Under the pieces are notes generated by a model. The model made no database searches and had not been told where the DNA came from. It saw only the letters and a list, made by a program, of their open reading frames with translations. The position numbers and the translations under genes are program-made. This document shows positions 16,627-25,845 of a stretch of 42,484 nucleotides of DNA, piece by piece (position 1 is the stretch's first letter; each line of letters starts with the position of its first letter). Source of the stretch: Bacteroidetes bacterium GWF2_29_10 (GTDB lineage Bacteria > Bacteroidota > Bacteroidia > Bacteroidales > GWE2-29-8). The stretch spans positions 1 to 42,484 of the forward strand of contig MEOD01000031.1 of the NCBI GenBank assembly GCA_001768555.1, read 5' to 3'.

Positions 16627-17802
16627 TCAATTATTATTATCCCGTTTTTCTAAAATAAAAGTTGATAAAGCTAATAACATCCATGCTTGCGACCAACGCA
16701 TAAAAGATATTTTGTTTTTCCCTAATCTGTTAATTTTATAATAGAAGTATCCTTTTTTATCCTGCATATTATCAATCGTCCAATCAGCTATTTTTCGAGC
16801 AAATAGTAAATATTTTTCATTATACATTTTATGGGTTGCAAATGTAATTATCCCCTGAGATTGATTATGAATATCAACAGGATATTCTTTTGGTATTCGC
16901 CATAAAGACTTGCCTTCTTGATTAAATTGATTATTGTAATAAAAATCTAAACCTTTTACTATAGATTCTTTATATTTATTTTCATCTATTTCTGTAAGTT
17001 TAATAATATTTGAAATAGAATTTAGAACAAATCCTTGATGAAAATCTATCTGTTTTTTTTCTGTTTTTTTTTGCAAATTATAATCATAAAACCACACTCC
17101 ATTTTCCTTTTGCATACTAACAACACTATTAACTAGTTCATCTATCAAATTCAAATTATCTGTATTATTAGTTATTTTATATACTATTGCAAGGATTTCT
17201 GCTCCTAATAAAGACGCATTATAACAACAATTTTTATAATCTTTCGTGTATGCTATGCATTTCCCGTTATAAAACTTATTAATTGGCAAATCCTTAATAA
17301 TAAAATCTGCTGAAGAAATTATAATCTCTTTAGCACTTTCTGAACCCGTAATAGTAAAATACTCATATATCCCTTGAATTACAAAACTAGTGACAACTGC
17401 TGATGGAGCATAAGCTGGAAGACTATTAGAAATACTTACCCAATCAAAATTATATCCCCAAGCAGCACCACTATATCCTTCAGATTTTAAAGATTTAATG
17501 ATTTCGAATAGCTTATGAGATTGTTCTAAATAATGATTATCATTAAATTGTTTGTATAGTTTACAATAAGCTGAAAGAAGAAGTCCGATTCCTTTAGGAT
17601 TATATTCCTTATGAACTCCTATTAAAGGCCTTATGTTAAAAGCATTTCGTTTTTGGATTTGAGTAAAAACTGCAGGAATAACATTACCTTTTAATATTTT
17701 AAATAATGGAGAATTTAAGCTATCATAGGGATCATAACCTTTAAATTCTTCTCTTTCTATATAAGATGAAAGTGTATTAATTGCATTTTTAATTGTATCC
17801 AT
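16627..17802 (-). CDS. Six-hairpin (alpha/alpha toroid)-like protein, possibly acting on surface polysaccharide
   Basis: 391 residues, no signal peptide, so cytoplasmic. The sequence is a series of helix pairs with aromatic and small-residue motifs (GYSGAAWGYNFDW, CCYNASLLGAEIL, ENGVWFYDYN, IDFHQGFVLNSI, FMRWSQAWMLLAL) typical of six-hairpin glycosidase or prenyltransferase-type toroids. In Bacteroidota similar proteins occur in polysaccharide gene clusters, sometimes misnamed as delta-aminolevulinic acid dehydratase. A glycan gene set begins about 1.2 kb away on the other strand, which fits. The catalytic residues are not assignable by eye. The start is the ATG at 17802; the 242-bp AT-rich gap upstream contains TATTTTTG and TATATTTG, either of which could be a -7 box. 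Confidence 0.65.
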   Translation of the reverse strand: MDTIKNAINTLSSYIEREEFKGYDPYDSLNSPLFKILKGNVIPAVFTQIQKRNAFNIRPLIGVHKEYNPKGIGLLLSAYCKLYKQFNDNHYLEQSHKLFEIIKSLKSEGYSGAAWGYNFDWVSISNSLPAYAPSAVVTSFVIQGIYEYFTITGSESAKEIIISSADFIIKDLPINKFYNGKCIAYTKDYKNCCYNASLLGAEILAIVYKITNNTDNLNLIDELVNSVVSMQKENGVWFYDYNLQKKTEKKQIDFHQGFVLNSISNIIKLTEIDENKYKESIVKGLDFYYNNQFNQEGKSLWRIPKEYPVDIHNQSQGIITFATHKMYNEKYLLFARKIADWTIDNMQDKKGYFYYKINRLGKNKISFMRWSQAWMLLALSTFILEKRDNNN

Positions 17803-18044
17803 TTTTTATAATTAATATTGTTTAATCAAAATTTAACCAAATAAGTAAGATTTAACCTCTTTTTATAAAATTATACAAAAAATAATAAAAATATCAAATA
17901 ATTAATTATTCCCATATTAATATTCCAAAAATAGATAATAATAAGTATTTTTATAAAAACCTACAAATATATAAAAAATTAAAATATTCCGATCTTTACA
18001 CGATTTATTATTACAATGTTCTAAAATTATTATTTTAATTTTAT

Positions 18045-18788
18045 TTATAAATTTTTAAATTTCCATATTCTTGCGGAAATCCAATTTGATTTTTTGGATA
18101 TATAATTAGATGGTTTATTGGCTGTCCACTTTCTCGGATTTGGCAAACATGCAACAATAAGACTCGCTTCTTTTTTATTTAAATCAGATGCATTTTTTTT
18201 GAAATATTCCATAGAGGCAGCTTCAGCTCCATATAATCCTCTACCCATTTCTATAACATTCAAGTAAACTTCCATTATTCTTTCTTTACTCCAAATTAGC
18301 TCAATTAATGTTGTAAAATATACTTCAAGACCTTTTCTCAGCCATGACCTACCCTGCCATAAAAATACGTTTTTAGCTGTCTGTTGAGATATTGTGCTTG
18401 CTCCTTTTATCGTCTTATGTTTTTTGTTCTGCTTATATACTTTTTGTATTGATTCAAAATCAAATCCATAATGCTCTTTAAATTTTTGATCTTCAGATGC
18501 AATAACAGCACCCACAATGTTAGGAGATATCTTATCTAAAGGCACCCATTTTTTATTAATTTGCTCTCCATCTTCAACATTTCTAATTACCATTAACGGT
18601 GTTATTGGAGGGTTAACAAAACGAAATAATATAACTGACGATATAGATATTATTAAAAATATAAATAACCCTTTTTTTATATATTTTAGAATCATTAAAA
18701 CATATGTTTTAGTTTTACTATTTGATGTTTTTGTCTTTTTAGTTTTTTCTTTCTTCCCACCCTGCTGCTTTTTACTTAAAGTTTGCAT
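18045..18788 (-). CDS. mtgA: Monofunctional peptidoglycan glycosyltransferase (GT51)
   Basis: 247 residues. A lysine-rich cytoplasmic tail (1-28) precedes one transmembrane anchor (about 38-57). The GT51 domain follows with the catalytic Glu in ASEDQKF (E99), GASTISQQTAKNVFLWQGRSWLRK-type motif 2 beginning at residue 129, ELIWSKERIMEVYLNVIEMG and GAEAASMEYF. There is no transpeptidase domain, and the length fits MtgA. It polymerises lipid II into glycan strands on the outer face of the inner membrane. The long basic tail is unusual and might bind nucleic acid or membrane lipid, but similar tails are simply low complexity in AT-rich genomes. Confidence 0.92.
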   Translation of the reverse strand: MQTLSKKQQGGKKEKTKKTKTSNSKTKTYVLMILKYIKKGLFIFLIISISSVILFRFVNPPITPLMVIRNVEDGEQINKKWVPLDKISPNIVGAVIASEDQKFKEHYGFDFESIQKVYKQNKKHKTIKGASTISQQTAKNVFLWQGRSWLRKGLEVYFTTLIELIWSKERIMEVYLNVIEMGRGLYGAEAASMEYFKKNASDLNKKEASLIVACLPNPRKWTANKPSNYISKKSNWISARIWKFKNL

Positions 18789-18920
18789 TTGTTCTATTTA
18801 TGCTTAATAATTTTTTCGACAAAATTAATGGTAATTTTTTAATGAAATTAATATTCAATACAAAAAAACAATATTAACAACACGTTATCTTTAATTAGCA
18901 AAATATTTTTTAATAATTGC

Positions 18921-18949
18921 TTGTTTATTAATTCTATTTATTAATATTG
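18921..18949 (+). promoter_or_regulatory. Candidate promoter for the glycan operon
   Basis: TTG at 18921 and TAATATTG at 18942 (one mismatch to TAnnTTTG) are 18 bp apart, the spacing expected of a Bacteroidota sigma factor. It would give a leader of roughly 15-20 bases before the ATG at 18973. Confidence 0.45.
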
Positions 18950-18972
18950 CAAAGAGAATACATCAAATTATT

Positions 18973-19515
18973 ATGAAATATTTTTTATTAAAATTATTTA
19001 GGTTAAACAAATATAAAGGCTCGCCTCCTGAAATAATAGAAATAGACAAACCTATTAAAGTTCTGGGCGTTAGCAAACGAACTAATAAAAAAACCGTTCT
19101 TAAAGATGTTGCCGAGCTAAGTGATAGATATAAAAACGCAAAAAGTAAAAAATTAATTAAATATAAAAAAGAACCTTGGGCTTTCGTTGTTATAAGCAAA
19201 AATTTTGACAAAAAAGATAGTTGGGATTATATTATTGGTGACGTTGTTGCTAATGAAAGTAATTTTGACAATGATTTGACCTATTTTGAAATACCACCTT
19301 CAAATTATGCAATATTTAAAATAACTTTTTCTAGTCGTTTAAACTTAAGAGATAATATAAGTAGCACTAAAAACTACTTTTATAAAAAATGGTTGCCTTA
19401 TTCTAGTTATCGACATGATGACTCAGCTTTATCTGATTTTGAACTTCATGATATAAGATGCCTTGACAAAAAAAATCCCGAAATAGAACTATGGTTTCCA
19501 ATTGCAACTTATTAA
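18973..19515 (+). CDS. GyrI-like effector-binding domain protein without DNA-binding domain
   Basis: 180 residues. The C-terminal half shows the pattern of the GyrI/AraC-effector-binding fold: YFEIPPSNYAIFKITF, a WLP motif at 140-142 followed by SSY, and the closing IELWFPI (171-177). There is no helix-turn-helix, so it is a stand-alone small-molecule-binding or cyclopropanoid-hydrolase-type member rather than a regulator by itself. The first 75 residues are basic and not assigned. It ends one base before the ATG of the following glycosyltransferase, indicating co-transcription, though a functional tie to glycan synthesis is not evident. Confidence 0.7.
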   Translation: MKYFLLKLFRLNKYKGSPPEIIEIDKPIKVLGVSKRTNKKTVLKDVAELSDRYKNAKSKKLIKYKKEPWAFVVISKNFDKKDSWDYIIGDVVANESNFDNDLTYFEIPPSNYAIFKITFSSRLNLRDNISSTKNYFYKKWLPYSSYRHDDSALSDFELHDIRCLDKKNPEIELWFPIATY

Positions 19516-19516
19516 A

Positions 19517-21499
19517 ATGAAGCTATCAATAATAATAGTTAGCTATAATATTAAGTTCTTTTTAGAACAGTGTTTGAATAGTGTTTTTGATGCTATTAAA
19601 GATATTGAAACAGAAATTATTGTTGTTGATAATAATTCAGTTGATGGCTCGGTAAATATTGTTAAAGAAAAATTCCCTCAGGTTACTCTTATTGCAAATA
19701 ACGAAAACGTTGGGTTTTCTAAAGCAAATAATCAAGGCATTAGAATATCTAAAGGAGAGTATGTGCTCCTTTTAAACCCAGATACAATCGTAAAAAATGA
19801 TACATTTAGTAAATGTATTGACTTTATGGATTCTAATGTCGACGCAGGAAGTGTTGGAGTTAAAATGTTTGATGGTAGCGGAAGATATTTGCATGAATCA
19901 AAAAGAGGACTACCAAGTCCATGGGTTTCATTATGCAAAATATCTGGTATTGCAAGAATTTTTCCAAAATCACCAAAGTTTAATGGATACTACTTAGGAC
20001 ACTTGGATAATAACAAAATACATAAAGTAGATGTATTATCGGGTGCTTTTATGATGTTACGCAAAAGTGTTCTTGACAAAATAGGATTGCTTGATGAAAG
20101 TTTCTTTATGTACGGGGAGGATATTGATCTATCATACCGAGTAACTAATGCAGGTTATAGTAATTACTATTTTCCTGAAACGCAAATAATACATTACAAA
20201 GGTGAAAGCACTAAAAAAGCTTCTTTTAATTATGTTAAACATTTTTATAATGCAATGCTTATTTTCAACAAAAAGCATTTCGCTAATCGTAATACGTTCT
20301 TTTTTGACAGCCTAATTAAAATGTCTATTTTATTAAGAGCCTTCTTTGCTATTGCTAATAGATTCATTAATAGAATTATACTTCCATTAACTGATATTTT
20401 GTTAATTTATCTTGGAATGTACTTGATAAAGGAATATTGGGAAGAAAACATCAAGTATATCGAAGGAGGACATTACCCTCCTCAACTGATTAACATTATT
20501 TTGCCTGGATGTATTATAATTTGGCTATTGTCTTTATTTATAAATGGGGCTTACATAAAACCATTAAAAATAAGCAAAACAATAAAAGGGGTATTTTGGG
20601 GTAGCATAATTATAATGCTAACATACTCTTTTTTAAATGAGTCATTACGTTTTTCACGCGCAATAATAATATTAAGCTGTTTATGGACTCTTATTGCTAT
20701 TCTTCTTTCTCGATTCCTATTTCATTTTTTGGGGCTTTTCAATATCGTTATAGAAATGAGAAAAAACAATAAAATATTTATAATTGGCGACAAAGAAGAA
20801 TCTTTAAGAATATCATCATTATTAAAACAAATAGGATATAATTACTCATACATAGCTTCTGCTTTTGAATTAATTGGTGACGATATAAAAGGAAACATTA
20901 ACAATAAAGTTGTATTATCAAAAATCAATGAAATAATTAAAATATATGACATCAACCTAATTATTTTTTGCATAAAAAACTTTCAGCATGATGAAATAAT
21001 AAAGTTAATGGAAAATATTGAAAATAAAACCATTGAATTTAAAATAGCTCCTAAAGATGAGGATTTATTGATTGGTAGCAATAATGTTAACATTATTAAA
21101 GACCTATTTGTTATTGAGATAAACTCTATAACAAATAGTGAAAATAAGGTTTACAAAAGAGCTTTTGATTTATGCTTTTCTTTTATTATCATTCTGCTTT
21201 CCCCATTATTAATGTTAATATTTAAGCAAAAAATATATTTCGTAATCAATATTTGGAAAATACTTATTGGAAAAATTTCTTTTGTATCATATAACTCCAA
21301 TTACGAGAAGGACTCATTCCTCCCTAAAATTAAAAAAGGAGTATTATTTACAACAGATGCAGTTAATGAGTTATTTCTTAACAAAGAAATAACCAAAAAT
21401 CTAAACTTACTTTACGCTAGAAATTATAAAGTCCAAATAGATTTATTTATTGTTTATAAAAACTTCTTAAAACTAGATAGACCTCTAAATCTAAAATAA
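19517..21499 (+). CDS. GT2 glycosyltransferase fused to a degenerate polyprenyl-phosphate sugar transferase-like membrane module
   Basis: I place the start at the ATG 19517 (MKLSIIIVSY) rather than the in-frame TTG at 19502, which would overlap the previous gene. Residues 1-250 are a family 2 glycosyltransferase of the rhamnosyltransferase type, with VVDNNSVDGS, NPD at 87-89 and YGEDIDLSYR (E201, D202). From about 270 there are four or five membrane segments including FINGAY, then a Rossmann-like CoA-binding-type domain (KIFIIGDKEE), the order found in WbaP/PssY-type phosphoglycosyltransferases. The final domain starts like the catalytic module (YKRAFDLCFSFIIILLSPLL) and keeps a GKISFVSYN-like remnant, but the charged catalytic centre is missing. 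It probably transfers a sugar; the second module may now serve as membrane anchor or partner. Confidence 0.75.
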   Translation: MKLSIIIVSYNIKFFLEQCLNSVFDAIKDIETEIIVVDNNSVDGSVNIVKEKFPQVTLIANNENVGFSKANNQGIRISKGEYVLLLNPDTIVKNDTFSKCIDFMDSNVDAGSVGVKMFDGSGRYLHESKRGLPSPWVSLCKISGIARIFPKSPKFNGYYLGHLDNNKIHKVDVLSGAFMMLRKSVLDKIGLLDESFFMYGEDIDLSYRVTNAGYSNYYFPETQIIHYKGESTKKASFNYVKHFYNAMLIFNKKHFANRNTFFFDSLIKMSILLRAFFAIANRFINRIILPLTDILLIYLGMYLIKEYWEENIKYIEGGHYPPQLINIILPGCIIIWLLSLFINGAYIKPLKISKTIKGVFWGSIIIMLTYSFLNESLRFSRAIIILSCLWTLIAILLSRFLFHFLGLFNIVIEMRKNNKIFIIGDKEESLRISSLLKQIGYNYSYIASAFELIGDDIKGNINNKVVLSKINEIIKIYDINLIIFCIKNFQHDEIIKLMENIENKTIEFKIAPKDEDLLIGSNNVNIIKDLFVIEINSITNSENKVYKRAFDLCFSFIIILLSPLLMLIFKQKIYFVINIWKILIGKISFVSYNSNYEKDSFLPKIKKGVLFTTDAVNELFLNKEITKNLNLLYARNYKVQIDLFIVYKNFLKLDRPLNLK

Positions 21500-21517
21500 C
21501 TATTATAAAGAAACTTT

Positions 21518-23089
21518 ATGGGAAATATCACCAAATATATCTTTTCATTCTTTTTTATGCCTGTAATGTTTCTTTTTGTGAAAGGATACATTTTTAACAC
21601 AGAAGATCATGGAGAAGTATTATTGCCAATTTACAAACTAATGTCTCCAGAGTTATACAGTAATGACTACTTCGTTGCAGAGTATATAAAGAATAGTTTT
21701 ACTATAAGGTTTTATTATGATTATTTACTTTACTTCTCTTCTTTCTTAGTTCCTTTAGAAATAGCATGCTTTTTATTTACAATAATTTCAATTGGCATTA
21801 GTTCTTTTTATATATACTCAATTACAGAATTATTAAAGGGCAAGAATATCAGTTTGTTTCTAAGCCCTATACTAGTTCTTGTTATATTTTATAGTTTTAC
21901 AATAGGAGGAAATTTTATTCAATACAATTATTTTTTACCAAGTAGTCTGTCTAAAGCATTTTTGATTGCAGGCATTTACTATTATTTAAAACAATCACTC
22001 TCTAAAAGTGCAATAATTACAGGAATCGCAGCTCTATTCCATCCTTTAGCTGCATTACAAGTATTTATAATAATATGCTTGATGCAGATAATAAAGAAAT
22101 TCTACACTAGAACTTCTTTCAAACCATTATTAAAATTTATATTATTTTTTACATTAATATCATCATTTATATATATCCCTTTATATATAAATAGCTTATC
22201 ACAAACACAATATCCATTTAATTTAGATAATTATTATAATATTTTATACAACTTCAGACTGCCTCATCATTTCAACCCATTATTATTCTCATTAAAAAGC
22301 TATTTCAAATTTATTATCCTTCTAACTATTTCAATATATGCACTAAGTACAATAAAAACAAAGTTCTTATCTGAAATAACATTGTTTATAATTATTATAG
22401 CTCTGGGAATGCTCTTTTATACTATCACATTTAGCACATTATCTATAAAATACATCGGAATAACTCAATGGTTTAAAACATCTATATGGATAACAATGTT
22501 TTGCGCAATTATATTAGCTGTCAAAGCAGAATTAATATATCATAAAATATCACAAAGAATCAGATTATTTAGAATGAATCAGAATGCAGTAATGTTGCTT
22601 ATATTTATTATACCTTTTATACTTATTTCGTTTATTTTCAATATCATTGGTAACGAAAATTTTAATAAAAGATATTATATAAACAACTTATACAAAAAAG
22701 AAAACATTCACTTAATGCACTATTGGATTAGCAAAAATACTGATGTAAATGATGTATTTATTACATTCCCTTCCGATTTCTCATTCCAACCTGAAGCAAA
22801 AAGAGCTCTAATATCTGGATATAAGGCAATATTAATTCACAACAAAACATTTATTCCTAAATGGTATGACTCTTATAAAAGTGTTTTTAATACTCCAATG
22901 TCCTCAATAAACAGCACAAACGTTTTAATTCAATCTGACTTAAACTATCATAAATATTTAATAATAAATCAATACTCTCAAAAGTACAAAATCAATTATA
23001 TACTATTTGATGCCTCAAAGACAGACTACAAGCCAAAAACTAAAAACATTGCATTCCAAGCAGGACAATACATTCTTGAAAAAATATAA
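21518..23089 (+). CDS. Polytopic membrane protein, GT-C glycosyltransferase-like
   Basis: 523 residues with about ten hydrophobic segments. After the first one comes an acidic loop (NTEDHGEVLLPIYKLMSPELYSNDYF), which is where GT-C enzymes place their catalytic or metal-binding acids. A soluble-looking tail (about 400-523, VFITFPSDFSFQPEAKRALISGYKAIL) resembles the periplasmic end of such proteins. Similar proteins are filed under DUFs in Bacteroidota (DUF6798 comes to mind, not verified). It starts 18 bp after the GT2 fusion gene, so both probably act on the same lipid-linked glycan. A perfect stem-loop terminator follows directly. Confidence 0.6.
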   Translation: MGNITKYIFSFFFMPVMFLFVKGYIFNTEDHGEVLLPIYKLMSPELYSNDYFVAEYIKNSFTIRFYYDYLLYFSSFLVPLEIACFLFTIISIGISSFYIYSITELLKGKNISLFLSPILVLVIFYSFTIGGNFIQYNYFLPSSLSKAFLIAGIYYYLKQSLSKSAIITGIAALFHPLAALQVFIIICLMQIIKKFYTRTSFKPLLKFILFFTLISSFIYIPLYINSLSQTQYPFNLDNYYNILYNFRLPHHFNPLLFSLKSYFKFIILLTISIYALSTIKTKFLSEITLFIIIIALGMLFYTITFSTLSIKYIGITQWFKTSIWITMFCAIILAVKAELIYHKISQRIRLFRMNQNAVMLLIFIIPFILISFIFNIIGNENFNKRYYINNLYKKENIHLMHYWISKNTDVNDVFITFPSDFSFQPEAKRALISGYKAILIHNKTFIPKWYDSYKSVFNTPMSSINSTNVLIQSDLNYHKYLIINQYSQKYKINYILFDASKTDYKPKTKNIAFQAGQYILEKI

Positions 23090-23094
23090 TAATC

Positions 23095-23126
23095 AAATAA
23101 ATACTACCTAAATTAAGTATTTATTT
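23095..23126 (+). terminator. Rho-independent-type stem-loop ending the glycan operon
   Basis: AAATAAATACT (23095-23105) pairs perfectly with AGTATTTATTT (23116-23126) around a 10-base loop, six bases after the stop codon. The stem is AT-rich but T-rich on its 3' side. Confidence 0.6.
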
Positions 23127-23131
23127 ATTAC

Positions 23132-23527
23132 TTATACCTAAACGCTATCATAATACCCACAATAATTAAATATCCTAAACACCGTAGGTGTGAAATTATT
23201 GTAGCAAAACAAATAACGCAAACACATTAAACCCAGATTAGTCATTAGAAAAAACATAATAGAACAATTGATGGCGTCTCATGTTCTTCTATCACCCAGA
23301 TGTCAGAAGGGATTTTAGTGTCGCCCTTTCAGGGCTTGGATTTGGGAGATGCATGCTTGCCACCCGCTTCGCAGGTGGTTACTATTGTTTCGCTCCTTCG
23401 GAGCTATTAATTTGAATTTGTTATTATCAAAAAATCCTAATGACTAATTTGGGTTAAACACCGTAGGTGTGGCATTATCCCTTTATACAACAATCTAAAT
23501 CACAAACTTGATAACAATTTAGTATTA
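23132..23527 (+). mobile_element. Hairpin-bearing repeat element, copy 1, interrupted by a MITE
   Basis: It starts TTATACCTAAACGCTATC and ends with GATAACAATTTAGTATTA, an imperfect inverted pair. It carries two ACACC-GTA-GGTGT hairpins (23179-23191 and 23458-23470). It is colinear with 30105-30478 except that it has fewer hairpin units and contains the 224-bp element at 23231-23454. Confidence 0.7.
23231..23454 (+). mobile_element. 224-bp MITE-like element, copy 1
   Basis: The ends are inverted: ACCCAGATTAGTCATTAG at the left and CTAATGACTAATTTGGGT at the right. There is no ORF. It matches 35703-35927 in reverse orientation over its whole length. The flanks read TAA on both sides (part of a TTAA-rich site), consistent with a short target duplication. 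Comparison with the uninterrupted element at 30 kb shows where it inserted. Internal hairpins include GCCCT-GAA-AGGGC and GCTCC-GAA-GGAGC. Confidence 0.8.
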
Positions 23528-23570
23528 TACCTAAACGCCATCAATTATATTTTTTCTAATGACTAATTTG
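23525..23570 (+). mobile_element. Fragment fusing the start of the hairpin element with the end of the MITE
   Basis: TTATACCTAAACGCCATC, the hairpin element's terminus, runs straight into CATCAATT...TTTTTTCTAATGACTAATTTG, which matches one end of the MITE. It looks like a deletion relic of a second nested insertion. Confidence 0.5.
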
Positions 23571-23608
23571 CTTTTGAAATGGAGTTAATTGTTAAAATCT
23601 TGATTACA

Positions 23609-24511
23609 TCAAATTGATTTTATCCTTCTTTTAACCAAAACATTCAAATTTTTCTTCTTAATAGAATAAATCAAATTTTCGCCATCAATTGTTGGCTCTC
23701 CATCATAATGAATTGCTCCTGATGTTTCTCTTACAATTTCTAAATTACTTGTAAGGTATGTTTCAACATGCTTTGACTTATGAATAGTCTTATTAAAGAG
23801 CCTTATTGCAAGAGGAATAACATTAAAAATATTAACCTTTCTTATAACTACTACATTCATTAAGCCATCATTAATTTTTGACATAGGAGAGATAAATACA
23901 TTATTACCATACTGGTTTGCATTAGCAACAGTAATTAGAAATGCCGACCTATCAATCGTTTTATCTGATAATTTTATTTGATAACCTTGTTTTTTATAAC
24001 TAAAAAACTCTTTAATAACCATTTTGGTATATGTTTTTAAACCTCTGCTTTTATTCTTGGCAAACAAACTTCCTATATGCGCATCAAAACCTACTCCAGA
24101 AGTGCAGAAAAAACTTTTACTATTTACTTCACATGTATCTATTGCTTCTATTCGCCATTTCTTTTCAAATATAAAATCCACAGCTTTAATGTAATTCATA
24201 GGAATTTGTAGGTGCCTTGCAAGGCCATTCCCAGAACCTATAGGAATAATTCCTAACACATGCTGTGTCCCCTCTATTGACTTAGATACCATATTAACCG
24301 TACCATCTCCTCCTATTGCAACAACAATAGTTTTGATATCTTCGCTTAGCTCTTTTTGTATTTTAGCTATTATATCTTCATCTGCATTTGTCCAATATAT
24401 TATTTTGTAATTATATTTACAATCAAACAAAATATCAATTAATTGAATTATTGAATCCTTTGATTTAGTTCCAGCATTGGGATTTACAACGAATAGATAA
24501 TTAAATGTCAT
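23609..24511 (-). CDS. Diacylglycerol/sphingosine kinase-family lipid kinase
   Basis: 300 residues, cytosolic or membrane-peripheral. The DAGK catalytic fold is shown by VVNPNAGTKS (8-17), the nucleotide-binding GGDGT (67-71), and GSGNGLARHL (92-101) with IPIG before it. A beta-sandwich C-terminal domain follows, containing CTSGVGFDAHIG and the closing IHYDGEP. Length and motifs match YegS/DgkB-type enzymes, which use ATP to phosphorylate diacylglycerol or related lipids. Substrate choice cannot be read from sequence. It lies 37 bp downstream of the MalY-like gene on the same strand. Confidence 0.88.
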   Translation of the reverse strand: MTFNYLFVVNPNAGTKSKDSIIQLIDILFDCKYNYKIIYWTNADEDIIAKIQKELSEDIKTIVVAIGGDGTVNMVSKSIEGTQHVLGIIPIGSGNGLARHLQIPMNYIKAVDFIFEKKWRIEAIDTCEVNSKSFFCTSGVGFDAHIGSLFAKNKSRGLKTYTKMVIKEFFSYKKQGYQIKLSDKTIDRSAFLITVANANQYGNNVFISPMSKINDGLMNVVVIRKVNIFNVIPLAIRLFNKTIHKSKHVETYLTSNLEIVRETSGAIHYDGEPTIDGENLIYSIKKKNLNVLVKRRIKSI

Positions 24512-24548
24512 TATGTTGTTTGATTTAAAAAAGACTGTAAAATTAACT

Positions 24549-25724
24549 TTATTTTCTAAATAAGGTGTTATTTATATTTTCTAATGCTTTTTTCAATAAT
24601 TCTTGACTACAAGCTACATTAATTCTTTGAAAACCATTTCCTTCTTTCCCAAACATACTTCCATAGTCTAATGCAATTTTTGATTCATTTATTAATATTT
24701 TATTTATTTCTGTTTCCTCTTTATTTAAATTTCTAAAGTCAAGCCATGCTAAATATGTGGCCTCTGGCTTCACTAAATGTATTTCTGGCATATTCAATTT
24801 TAAAAAACTATCTAAATAAAGCATATTTGACTCTATATATGCTATCAAATCTTTTAGCCATAAATCGCCTTTTTCATAAACAACACTTTGAATTTCTGTC
24901 GCAAAAATATTGGGCCATTCAATGCCACATTTATTTAAATGTGATCTAAAAATTTCTCTCTTCTTACTATCTGCAATTATAACATTACTAATATGCAAAC
25001 CTGCCATATTAAAACTCTTACTCGGAGATATACATGTGGCTGAATTTAAAATATTGGCAGTATCTATACCAATATAAGGCAAGTGCTTATTATCAAACAA
25101 AACCAAGTCCGAATGAACCTCATCAGATATGACAAAAATATTATGCTTATTGCAAATATAACTTAAAGTTGTCAACTCTTCCTTTTCCCAAACTCTACCA
25201 ACTGGATTATGTGGAGAACATAAAATCATCATTACTGGATTTTCTTCCTCTATGATTTTATTCAAATGATCAAAATCTATATTATACCTTCCATTATTAT
25301 ATCGTAATGGATTATTAACAACTTTCCTATTATTATTCAAAATAGAATTAAAAAATGGATAATAAACAGGCTGTTGCACTATTATGCCATCTCCTTCTTT
25401 TGTAAATGACTGTATTAGCATGTTAAGTGATGTAACCGTACCTGGAGTATAACTAATCCAATCATTATTGATAATTGTGGAATGCCTTTTATAATACCAT
25501 TTAACAATCGAATTGTAATACTTTTCCAAACAAGCTGAATAACCAAAAATACCTTTATTTGCAATATCTAATATTGATTCTTTAACACACTCAGGTGACT
25601 CAAAATCCATATCGGCAACCCACATAGGCAGCAAATCATCTCCTTTAAATATCATATCAACTAAGTCCCACTTAACACTATTAGTGCCTTTCCTATAAGT
25701 CGTTTTATCAAAATTTGTTACCAT
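24549..25724 (-). CDS. MalY/PatB-family PLP-dependent C-S lyase (cystathionine beta-lyase type)
   Basis: An upstream ATG at 25763 would give 404 residues, but family members begin shortly before the DRRGTNSxKWD motif, so I prefer the ATG at 25724 (MVTNFDKTTYRKGTNSVKWD). Fold type I aminotransferase features, in the longer numbering: WVADMDFESP (49-58), the GTVTSLNMLI cofactor loop, CSPHNPVGR (182-190), SDEVHSDL with D214, and the PLP lysine K249 in ISPSKSFNMAG. Enzymes of this group cleave cystathionine or cysteine conjugates to pyruvate, ammonia and a thiol. The lipid kinase gene follows 37 bp downstream. Confidence 0.88.
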   Translation of the reverse strand: MVTNFDKTTYRKGTNSVKWDLVDMIFKGDDLLPMWVADMDFESPECVKESILDIANKGIFGYSACLEKYYNSIVKWYYKRHSTIINNDWISYTPGTVTSLNMLIQSFTKEGDGIIVQQPVYYPFFNSILNNNRKVVNNPLRYNNGRYNIDFDHLNKIIEEENPVMMILCSPHNPVGRVWEKEELTTLSYICNKHNIFVISDEVHSDLVLFDNKHLPYIGIDTANILNSATCISPSKSFNMAGLHISNVIIADSKKREIFRSHLNKCGIEWPNIFATEIQSVVYEKGDLWLKDLIAYIESNMLYLDSFLKLNMPEIHLVKPEATYLAWLDFRNLNKEETEINKILINESKIALDYGSMFGKEGNGFQRINVACSQELLKKALENINNTLFRK

Positions 25725-25845
25725 ATGTAATAAGTTATTTAATAAGATAACAAAAGTATTCATTTTTTATTGAGTGTCCCCAATATTTTAAAATGTAAAC
25801 ATCCATAAAATATTGCTTATTATTTTCATCAAAAAAAGTATAAAA

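Noticed and set aside
19502-19516. TTG start for the GT2 fusion protein
   Set aside because: It overlaps the upstream stop, while an ATG at 19517 directly precedes the conserved KLSIIIVSY strand.
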